Of a DNA stretch of 8,399 nucleotides, positions 1 to 5,657 are shown piece after piece. The notes under the pieces were generated by a model. It saw only the letters and a list, made by a program, of their open reading frames with translations, was not told the DNA's origin and made no database searches. This stretch comes from JAFGIT01 sp016929465 [NCBI: Candidatus Coatesbacteria bacterium] (GTDB lineage: Bacteria; B130-G9), in NCBI GenBank assembly GCA_016929465.1, contig JAFGIT010000211.1, positions 1 through 8,399 of the forward strand, read 5' to 3'. Every line of letters begins with the position of its first letter. Position 1 is the first letter of the stretch. A program made the translations under genes and the position numbers.

Positions 1-1
1 C

Positions 2-520
2 ATGGCATTCGCCATATTCCTTCCGCTGCGTGCGACCATCCTGAACGACATCGTCATGAATCGCGGCTCTACGCTAAAAGAGACGCAGGAGTGGTTTCTC
101 AAGAATGGTGAAAAAGTCGCCCCTCACGACTACAGCGTTGCATCGATGCACTCGCTGTGGACGCCGAGGACGATTGGAGGCCATAACGTCTCTATCGGCG
201 AGATTTTCATAGGCCATCTGAGTGACGGAGGAGAGCTCCCCGATGCGAGTTGGTTCATCGAGCAAGGCGTCGTATTCTTTACACTGGAGGATTGGGGAAT
301 CAGCCGCTATTCAGGATTTGATTGGCCGACCAGGATGCATCGTCTCATCAGGCGTCATTGTATTCTGCTCGATACTTTCAGGGGTTGGCCGCCCGATCCA
401 CGCTGGTTTCCGGACCACGGCTTTGCTGCTCCGACATCATCTCCAAGAGCCTTGTTTGGACCGACGATTCAGATCTACATGCTCCAGCCCCATCTGCTTC
501 CGAGGAATTCAGACGGGTGA
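2..520 (+). CDS. unrecognised protein, possibly 5'-partial and frameshifted
   Basis: I do not recognise this protein. The frame opens at the window edge (ATG at base 2, no upstream sequence visible), so the true N-terminus may lie outside. Residues 1 to about 97 (to the stretch FFTLEDW) look like genuine coding sequence: codons resemble those of purA, with many GTC, ATC, GAG and GGC, and the composition is mixed and soluble with no membrane helix. The last ~55 residues look poorer, rich in Pro, Arg, Trp and His. From about base 420 the +1 frame, ending with TGA at 538-540 (C-terminus FRRVINFPLL), reads more like protein. The +1 frame has a stop at 319-321, so any frameshift must lie after that. 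Either this is a real 172-residue C-terminal end or a degraded gene that lost one base around 322-420. No family assignment is offered. Confidence 0.35.
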   Translation: MAFAIFLPLRATILNDIVMNRGSTLKETQEWFLKNGEKVAPHDYSVASMHSLWTPRTIGGHNVSIGEIFIGHLSDGGELPDASWFIEQGVVFFTLEDWGISRYSGFDWPTRMHRLIRRHCILLDTFRGWPPDPRWFPDHGFAAPTSSPRALFGPTIQIYMLQPHLLPRNSDG

Positions 521-556
521 TCAATTTCCCACTCCTGTGAGCGCGGTGGCATAAGA

Positions 557-579
557 GGTGGGTCAAAAATTGACCCACC
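557..579. repeat. perfect palindrome, 10-bp arms
   Basis: Arm GGTGGGTCAA (557-566), spacer AAA, arm TTGACCCACC (570-579). The arms match perfectly. No T-run follows on either strand, so an intrinsic terminator is unlikely. A second, slightly different copy lies 83 bp downstream, which points to a protein-binding dyad (operator or transposase end) rather than a chance hairpin. Confidence 0.75.
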
Positions 580-622
580 AACTGTAAATGCCCTTTATGG
601 CTGGGTATAGCTTAAGTCACGG

Positions 623-640
623 CTGAGATCGACCTCTCAG
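623..640. repeat. short hairpin abutting second palindrome
   Basis: CTGAGA (623-628), loop TCGACC, TCTCAG (635-640): a perfect 6-bp stem. It ends exactly where the 641-660 palindrome begins, so the two form one 38-bp block of back-to-back inverted repeats. Confidence 0.5.
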
Positions 641-660
641 GTGGATCAAAATTGATCCAC
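641..660. repeat. perfect palindrome, 9-bp arms, sister of 557-579
   Basis: Arm GTGGATCAA (641-649), spacer AA, arm TTGATCCAC (652-660). Compared with the first palindrome, GGTC has become GATC in the left arm and GACC has become GATC in the right arm, so symmetry is kept by a matched change. The spacer is one base shorter. Selection on the dyad itself is the simplest explanation. Confidence 0.75.
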
Positions 661-875
661 TTCGCGCAGTCCATAGCACGTCCTATCCTGAGCCTGCAGC
701 ATCCTGAATCGGCTAATGAAGAGGCCTTGAACGCCTCGCCTGAAATCAACCAGGGCTGTGGCACATTTCCTGCTTTAGATAGCTTCAGGAATTGTGCCCG
801 AACTCGAGGCGCTAATCGGCAAGCGTCCATCCAGCGGATGACGCGATGAACCTTTGATATGAGAGGGCTAGTGCC

Positions 876-2015
876 ATGGGTATGGAATATGTGCCGGACC
901 ACCCGAGAGATACTGCTCAATCACAATTGGAGCGAAGGGCCAAACGGCAGAAGATATTGGGTTTGATGGATGTCGGCAAATCGCCTGTTCTCCGTGCTTT
1001 CGCAGAATTCAGCGTGGCCCGCGATGCGCTTTCGAAGCTCCGCAGGAGAGACGGCAATGACGATTTGAGGGCCTTTATCTCCGATCGTCTCTTAGAGGCG
1101 GGGAAGCAGCCTGACGACTGGCTTCACTATGCCGAGCTTTTCGAGGCGGAGTATATACTCGCGACCCGCTGTGACAGCGAGAATCCCGAAAGACAATCGT
1201 GGCTTGATGCGGCCTGGGAAGCAGCACAGCGGTGCATGGAGATGAATCCGTCCTCAGCCTGTGTGGCTGAATTCATACGCAACTGCAGACCCATTGAGAA
1301 GGGTTTTGCTCGACGCGTGTTAAGAAAACTGGAATTGGAGAGTCCATTGGATGAATATCCTGCCGTTCGTCAATACAGCCTGGCATGCCTCTATCGGGCG
1401 ATTAACGACCTTCACAACGCGAGCAAAGCGATAGAGGATGCGTATCGTCTCTGCCCAGAGGACCTCCTAATCGCTTCATTCGCGAAACGCGTAAGAACCG
1501 CGATCGGTGATTATGACGGCGCGCTCGAGATCCTGCGAGCACAGGAGAGAGAAATCTCCGAGAATGCCTATTCTGAAGGCGATCCGTTCTTGGCTGCGAG
1601 CCAGTCACTGCATATAGTGGAGCTCTGCATCAAAGCCGGGCAGAGGGACGAGGCGCTCGACAGGCTCAAGAGGGTCTGGTCCTCATTGAGTGCAGTTGAT
1701 TGCGTCGAGCATTCGCCGCAGAATCATCTGGTAAACTCCTGTGCTACTCTCCTGGGCCTGCTCTCGTTCTCCGAGGGGGATCTATCGGCCGCCCTGCACT
1801 GGTTTCGAGCTTCCCTGTTGCCGACGTCGAGAGGCCTGAGGCATAAGGGCTACGACCTCAGACTGGTAGGCAGACTCATCTGTATCCATTCGGCGAAAGA
1901 AGCTTGCCTCGAGTATCTCAGACTGGCAACGAAAGTAGGACCGGCCAAGACAAGACGGGAGGCCGAGCTATTCCGCAGGATCCTATCCGATGTTGGAGAT
2001 GGTCCTGCCCACTAG
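876..2015 (+). CDS. TPR-repeat protein, soluble, function unknown
   Basis: A 379-residue cytoplasmic protein with no signal peptide or membrane helix. ATG at 876 is chosen because GAGAGGG (861-867) sits 8 bases upstream; a second ATG two codons on is possible. Tetratricopeptide-like helix pairs are visible: residues ~164-195 are a textbook repeat (SLACLYRAINDLHNASKAIE, followed by DAYRLCPED), with further repeats at ~198-230 (IGDYDGALEIL), ~240-271 (KAGQRDEALDRLKRVW) and ~287-317 (SFSEGDLSAALHWFRASLL). The N-terminal 100 residues are highly charged and helical, without a recognisable domain. TPR arrays bind other proteins or peptides, and the partner cannot be read from the sequence. No enzyme motif is present. 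It is separated by 257 bp from the next gene, with no intrinsic terminator visible after its stop, so it appears to be its own transcription unit. The TPR call is firm; the role is unknown. Confidence 0.85.
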   Translation: MGMEYVPDHPRDTAQSQLERRAKRQKILGLMDVGKSPVLRAFAEFSVARDALSKLRRRDGNDDLRAFISDRLLEAGKQPDDWLHYAELFEAEYILATRCDSENPERQSWLDAAWEAAQRCMEMNPSSACVAEFIRNCRPIEKGFARRVLRKLELESPLDEYPAVRQYSLACLYRAINDLHNASKAIEDAYRLCPEDLLIASFAKRVRTAIGDYDGALEILRAQEREISENAYSEGDPFLAASQSLHIVELCIKAGQRDEALDRLKRVWSSLSAVDCVEHSPQNHLVNSCATLLGLLSFSEGDLSAALHWFRASLLPTSRGLRHKGYDLRLVGRLICIHSAKEACLEYLRLATKVGPAKTRREAELFRRILSDVGDGPAH

Positions 2016-2124
2016 ACTTTTTTGACATCCCGGGGCCTTTTTCCTCAAGCGAGTTCTACACCGCCGTATGGCCTCGATCTCGTCCCATTCATCGTATATG
2101 ATTCCCTGAATTCTTAGATGTTCC

Positions 2125-2154
2125 TTGACTACTCGGGCTGATCTGTTTCAATAT
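2125..2154 (+). promoter_or_regulatory. weak sigma-70-like promoter candidate before the small gene and purA
   Basis: TTGACT (2125-2130, five of six to consensus), 18-bp spacer, then CAATAT (2149-2154, only three of six). It would give a ~110-base leader ahead of the membrane-protein/purA pair. The -10 is poor, so this is only a candidate. The rest of 2016-2272 shows nothing else clear. Confidence 0.2.
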
Positions 2155-2272
2155 GTCGGGTTTTTCCTGCTGAGTTTGGACAGAACCGGAGATATTTGAA
2201 TTCGCCGCGAAGCTGGTCCACAAGAGAGTGAGTTGGTTATTCGTTGGCTCAATTGGTTGAGAGGTGTTTATT

Positions 2273-2548
2273 TTGGGTACGAGACATAGTTCTGGCGACG
2301 CGAGTTCGGTTGGTTTTTCCGGCGCTTCGCGGAGTTATTCTCTCGGTGATTATTTTGTCGTCAATCTAATTGTCTGGGGTCTTCTTTTGGTGGTTGGCCT
2401 TATAGCCTATTTTGGGATCGATCGGGCGCCTGTCATCCCCTTTCTGCTCCTGGTAGTTGGCTGTGGCTTCACATTGATCTCGGTCTATGACTTTGCATTC
2501 GATAGACTGGGAGGAAGCCTGGACCTGCGAGATGGGGAAGATTCATGA
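2273..2548 (+). CDS. small two-helix membrane protein, co-translated with purA
   Basis: A 91-residue protein with a Ser/Gly-rich N-terminus (1-25), a first hydrophobic helix at ~28-48 (VVNLIVWGLLLVVGLIAYFG), a short D-R-A-P turn, a second helix at ~54-72 (VIPFLLLVVGCGFTLISVY) and an acidic tail. A hairpin with both ends on the same side of the membrane is expected. TTG at 2273 is preferred: GAGAGG (2259-2264) lies 8 bases upstream, the same spacing as in the TPR gene. A GTG at 2264 in the same frame would overlap that site, so it is less likely. The TGA stop (2546-2548) overlaps the purA ATG (2545-2547) as ATGA, a sign of translational coupling. I do not recognise the family. The location suggests an accessory or simply co-transcribed membrane protein; a direct role in purine synthesis is not implied. 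Confidence 0.75.
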   Translation: MGTRHSSGDASSVGFSGASRSYSLGDYFVVNLIVWGLLLVVGLIAYFGIDRAPVIPFLLLVVGCGFTLISVYDFAFDRLGGSLDLRDGEDS

Positions 2549-3840
2549 GTGCCTTAGTTCTGGTCGGCCTACAATGGGGAGACGAGGGAAAAGCAACCGT
2601 GGTCGATGTTTTCGCCGCACCGGCGGACGTAGTGGTTCGCTACTCGGGAGGTGCTAATGCGGGACACACTGTGGTGGTCGGGGACGAGAAATACGTATTC
2701 CACCTTCTTCCGGTCGGTGTTCTTCACCCTGGGAAGATGAGCGTCATAGCGAGCGGAGTGGTGCTCGATGTCGGGCAGCTCTTCACCGAGATCGACACGC
2801 TCAAGTCGCGCGGCATCGAGGTTCGAGATAATCTGATCATCGGTCTCCGCTGCCACGTGACAATGCCATATCATAAAGCGCTCGAGCGAATGGCCGAGAC
2901 ACAGCGCGGCAAGAATGCGATCGAGACGACTCTGCGAGGCATCGGTCCAACTGTCGTCGATAAGTTTTCCAGAGATGGCATCATGGTGTGCGACTTGTTC
3001 AGAGATGAGCTTCTGCTGCAGAAGCTTCGGAGGAATGTCGAGATCAAGAACCGCATACTCGAGGCCTTCGGGTCAAAGGAGCATTTTTGCGCAGATGAGA
3101 TCTATGGCAGCCTGAAGGTAGATCGCGAGCGACTGAAGCCATTTGTCGGTAACACGTCATCCCTTCTCTCCAGTTGCATTGATTCCGGCAAAAAAGTCCT
3201 GTTCGAGGGGGCACAAGGAACGCTATTGGACGTCGAGAGCGGAACATATCCATTTGTGACGAGTTCTCATCCGATCAGCGGCGGTGTGTGCGTTGGCTCT
3301 GGCTTGCCTCCCACAAGGATTAGCAAGGTGATCGGTGTCGTCAAGGCTTATTGCACCAGGGTGGGCGCAGGCCCATTCCCCACGGAGGATATTGGCGAAA
3401 AAGGCAGAATGCTCGGAGATATCGGGAATGAATTCGGTGCGACAACCGGACGACAGCGACGTTGCGGTTGGATCGATTTTGTCGCTCTCAAATACGCTAT
3501 TCGCATCAATGGCGCCAGCTCAATAGTCGTGACGAAGCTCGACGTTCTCGATGAACTGGGTGAAATACCAGTCTGCGTGGGCTATGACTATCAAGGAGAG
3601 AGGCTTTCGGAACTGCCTCCCGAAATCGACATTCTGGCGGAATGCCGACCTGTCTATGAGATGATGCCAGGTTGGAAGAAGAAGACGTACGGAATAACCG
3701 AATACTCGGAGCTCCCCGAGGAAGCGGTGAATTATGTGCGCCGGATCGAAGACGAAACGGGCGTGAGGGTAGGCATGGTTTCCACGGGTCCTCGGCGGAA
3801 ATCCACAGTCATCCTGGACAAGGATCTGTTGAACTTCTAG
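2545..3840 (+). CDS. purA: adenylosuccinate synthetase with divergent glycine loop
   Basis: Cytoplasmic enzyme (431 residues, normal length) that makes adenylosuccinate from IMP, L-aspartate and GTP, the first committed step to AMP. Residue numbers fall almost in register with E. coli PurA. Seen intact: QWGDEGK (10-16) with catalytic Asp13 and Lys16; NAGH (38-41) with catalytic His41; Thr129, Arg131 and Arg143; FEGAQGT with Gln224; Thr239; TRVGAGPFPTE from 271; the aspartate loop GATTGR (298-303) and Arg305; TKLD (330-333) and STGP (413-416) for guanine binding. Asp13 is kept, which argues against the phage dGMP enzyme PurZ. Odd: the near-invariant GDEGKGK reads GDEGKAT (Ala17, Thr18); TTGRGIGP has Leu130; GIGPxY has Val137. 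ATG at 2545 overlaps the upstream stop, with a GGGGAAG-like ribosome site about 5 bases before it. The identity is firm. Whether the loop changes alter kinetics is unknown. Confidence 0.96.
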   Translation: MSALVLVGLQWGDEGKATVVDVFAAPADVVVRYSGGANAGHTVVVGDEKYVFHLLPVGVLHPGKMSVIASGVVLDVGQLFTEIDTLKSRGIEVRDNLIIGLRCHVTMPYHKALERMAETQRGKNAIETTLRGIGPTVVDKFSRDGIMVCDLFRDELLLQKLRRNVEIKNRILEAFGSKEHFCADEIYGSLKVDRERLKPFVGNTSSLLSSCIDSGKKVLFEGAQGTLLDVESGTYPFVTSSHPISGGVCVGSGLPPTRISKVIGVVKAYCTRVGAGPFPTEDIGEKGRMLGDIGNEFGATTGRQRRCGWIDFVALKYAIRINGASSIVVTKLDVLDELGEIPVCVGYDYQGERLSELPPEIDILAECRPVYEMMPGWKKKTYGITEYSELPEEAVNYVRRIEDETGVRVGMVSTGPRRKSTVILDKDLLNF

Positions 3841-3855
3841 AGCGTCCCGGATGCG

Positions 3856-5424
3856 TTAGCCTTCAGGTGTGAAGGCAAGGTGCGTGCCGCCCCTTACATG
3901 CTTTCTGCAAGGATTGCCTGTTGCTGCTCTCCGTCCATCGAGAATTCTCCTCAATAGAGAAAGCAGCTGCTCGATCTTGTATGGCTTCTTTATGAAGCCG
4001 GCTACGCCTTGGCTTGAGGCTTTCTGCTCGAGCTGCTCTAAACCGTAGCCGGATGTCAACACGACCACCACCGAATCATCGATCTCCTTCAGGCGCCGAT
4101 GGGTCTCGATACCATCGATGCCTGGCATGCGGAGGTCCATGAGCAGGGCATCAACCTCGCTTCGGAGGTCCTTATACATCTCTATTGCTGCGATGCCGTC
4201 CGCGGCGCTGGAAACCCGGTAACCCCACAGCTCCAGCATCTGCGAAGCTGAACTTCTAACCTCATCTCGGTCGTCAACAACCAGAATGTGCTCCGACCCG
4301 CAGAGCGCTTCCATATCGTCGTTGTCAACTCTCGCGAGCTCGGGCTTGGTCGATGACGGGATATACAGGGCAAATGTCGTCCCCTCGTTCAATTTCGACT
4401 TGACGTCGATGCCGCCACCGTATTTCCTGATGATGCCAAGTGCTACGGAGAGCCCGAGACCAGTGCCTTGTTTGGAGTCTTTCGTGGTGAAGAAAGGCTC
4501 GAATATACTGGTGATGTTCTCCTCATCGATGCCCTCGCCAGTATCACTGACAGATATGCGAACATAGTCGCCCTGGACTATATCCAATGACCTGGAGAGA
4601 ATCCCCTCGGCAACCTGGACGTCCTCTGTTGTGAAGGTGAGTGTGCCACCGCTCTTCATGGCATCCTTCGCATTCAGTGCTAGATTGAGTACGACCTGTG
4701 CTATCTGGTTGCGATCCGCAACGATGTTGCGTACGTTGGGATCGAGGTGGAACTCGATTGAGATCGAATTATCAAGACAGGGCTTGGAGAGATTCGCAAT
4801 ATCATTCACCAAATCATTCGGGGAGACTATCCTGGGTCCAGATGTGGAGGACCCGGCAAAGGAAAGCAGCTGACTCGCAAGCTCCGCTCCACTCTCAGCG
4901 CTGCTCTGAATGCTCTTCGCCTGCCTCTTCAGCACGCTATCTTCTTGGACTTCCATGTTTATCATCTGAGAGGCAAGGAGGATTGTGGCAAGTATATTGT
5001 TGAAGTCATGGGCAACACCGGCTGTAAGCAAGCCCACGCTGCTCATCTTCTGGGCCTGCAGCAGCTGCTCTTCGAGGAGTCTCTTCTGCGTTATGTCGGT
5101 CAAAAAGGCCGTGATTTCCGCTATGCCGCCGTCTGGCCCTCGAACTGCAAGCATATCCGCTCGAACGTGGAGGGAGCGACCGGCCTTGGTTTGCAATATC
5201 AGCTCGGCGTTCGCGGTTCCTTCGGATACGGCTCTTGCGATACTCTCCAGCAAGCGATCCGATTGTGACTCAGGGACGAGGTCCGCAATATTCAGCGACA
5301 CGAGTTCGTCCCGAGAATAACCGAAGCTACGACTCAGCGCTTCATTTGTATTGACGACTCGTCCGTCTGGCGCCATTTCCAACACCATCACAGGCAAGTC
5401 TTCAATGAAGATGTAGTCCTTCAA
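3856..5424 (-). CDS. soluble PAS hybrid sensor histidine kinase with C-terminal receiver
   Basis: Two-component sensor of 522 residues from TTG at 5424. Numbers below count from an alternative GTG at 5508, which would add 28 residues. Order: PAS sensor (~32-140, ending FLTDITQKR); dimerisation/phospho-acceptor box GVAHDFNN with His167; ATPase domain with N box (Asn275, Asn279), DTGEG (322-326), FEPFFTT (336-342) and GTGLGL (348-353); receiver at ~405-525 with Asp412/Asp413, phospho-acceptor Asp458 in MDLRMPG, Thr485 and Lys508. All catalytic residues are present. No membrane helix, so the PAS senses a cytoplasmic cue. TTG is favoured because GGAGAG (5434-5429) precedes it at proper spacing, whereas the GTG lacks a ribosome site and a plausible -10 lies downstream of it. 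The gene converges on purA (15 bp apart) and diverges from the second kinase. The own receiver implies a phosphorelay or feedback; no partner is nearby. Confidence 0.93.
   Translation of the reverse strand: MKDYIFIEDLPVMVLEMAPDGRVVNTNEALSRSFGYSRDELVSLNIADLVPESQSDRLLESIARAVSEGTANAELILQTKAGRSLHVRADMLAVRGPDGGIAEITAFLTDITQKRLLEEQLLQAQKMSSVGLLTAGVAHDFNNILATILLASQMINMEVQEDSVLKRQAKSIQSSAESGAELASQLLSFAGSSTSGPRIVSPNDLVNDIANLSKPCLDNSISIEFHLDPNVRNIVADRNQIAQVVLNLALNAKDAMKSGGTLTFTTEDVQVAEGILSRSLDIVQGDYVRISVSDTGEGIDEENITSIFEPFFTTKDSKQGTGLGLSVALGIIRKYGGGIDVKSKLNEGTTFALYIPSSTKPELARVDNDDMEALCGSEHILVVDDRDEVRSSASQMLELWGYRVSSAADGIAAIEMYKDLRSEVDALLMDLRMPGIDGIETHRRLKEIDDSVVVVLTSGYGLEQLEQKASSQGVAGFIKKPYKIEQLLSLLRRILDGRRAATGNPCRKHVRGGTHLAFTPEG
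3859..3876. repeat. hairpin at the purA / kinase convergence
   Basis: GCCTTCA (3859-3865), loop GGTG, TGAAGGC (3870-3876): a perfect 7-bp stem within the last codons of the minus-strand kinase and just past the purA stop. No T-run follows on either strand, so it is not a classic intrinsic terminator. It might slow polymerase from both sides or be coincidental. Confidence 0.4.
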
Positions 5425-5468
5425 AGCGCTCTCCTGCCTGGCCGGACCTTCATGACAATTATGATCAT
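5421..5468 (-). CDS. possible 15-residue leader peptide before the PAS kinase
   Basis: ATG at 5468 reads MIIIVMKVRPGRRAL and stops with TGA at 5423-5421, overlapping the kinase TTG start (5424-5422) by two bases. A purine-rich AAGGGG (5476-5471) stands just upstream but is rather close. The arrangement fits a translationally coupled leader, though it may be chance in so short a frame. Confidence 0.2.
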   Translation of the reverse strand: MIIIVMKVRPGRRAL

Positions 5469-5495
5469 ATCCCCTTCTAACCTTGTCGAAGGCCA

Positions 5496-5526
5496 ATAAT
5501 AAAAACACTGAAGGTCAGCATGTCAT
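5496..5526 (-). promoter_or_regulatory. candidate promoter for the PAS kinase
   Basis: On the minus strand, ATGACA (5526-5521, five of six to TTGACA) is followed by TATTAT (5501-5496) after 19 bp, or by TTTATT after 17 bp. Either places transcription start near 5490, upstream of TTG 5424 but downstream of the GTG at 5508, which supports the TTG start. Confidence 0.3.
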
Positions 5527-5536
5527 CCGCTCACAA
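5521..5536 (-). promoter_or_regulatory. word resembling the lac operator
   Basis: The minus strand reads TTGTGAGCGGATGACA, which matches 15 of 16 positions of the E. coli lac operator core TTGTGAGCGGATAACA. It overlaps the candidate -35 of the PAS kinase. No LacI-family regulator is in the window, so this could be a related repressor site or coincidence. Confidence 0.2.
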
Positions 5537-5620
5537 CAACCTCGCTTAGTGATTATCGGATTGGCGAAGCCATATCATTAGCGGATCTCGCATTTAGAAC
5601 TCGCCTGCGCGTGAACGTTC

Positions 5621-5649
5621 TTGTTGAGCCTCCCTATTTGGTGTATAAA
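5621..5649 (+). promoter_or_regulatory. candidate promoter giving a leaderless kinase mRNA
   Basis: TATAAA (5644-5649, five of six to TATAAT) lies 8 bases before the ATG at 5658, with TTGTTG (5621-5626, poor -35) 17 bp upstream. Initiation 6-7 bases after the -10 would fall at about 5655-5657, right at the start codon. No Shine-Dalgarno sequence is visible there, which fits a leaderless message. Confidence 0.35.
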
Positions 5650-5657
5650 CCGACTCC

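Larger units (their letters stand above)
541..875. other. gene-free gap with palindromes
   Basis: This stretch holds no convincing gene on either strand. Its left half carries two related perfect palindromes (557-579 and 641-660) and a small hairpin (623-640), listed separately. The right half (661-860) shows no repeat, no clear promoter pair and no tRNA-like fold that I can see. A minus-strand frame of 102 codons spans most of it but runs through one palindrome and into the next gene, and I do not consider it coding. The palindromes resemble words found at the ends of some insertion sequences, so the gap could be a transposon scar, but no transposase remnant is readable. Confidence 0.5.

Noticed and set aside
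612-920. 102-codon minus-strand frame across the first intergenic gap
   Set aside because: It runs through the 641-660 palindrome and into the start of the TPR gene, has no recognisable motif, and its composition (many Arg, Cys, Ser) looks like a non-coding shadow. No ribosome site supports it.
2022-2045. TTGACA at 2022-2027 as a promoter -35 after the TPR gene
   Set aside because: A perfect -35 word, but at 16-18 bp downstream the sequence is TTCCTCAAGCG with nothing like a -10.
2016-2045. Intrinsic terminator after the TPR gene (two T-runs near CCCGGG)
   Set aside because: The T-runs are present, but the only symmetry is the 6-base CCCGGG with no loop, so no stable stem precedes the T-run.
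2545-3840. Phage-type PurZ (dGMP to 2-aminoadenylosuccinate) in place of PurA
   Set aside because: Asp13 and the usual IMP and guanine contacts are retained; the PurZ group is known for replacing that aspartate. Length and motifs fit PurA.
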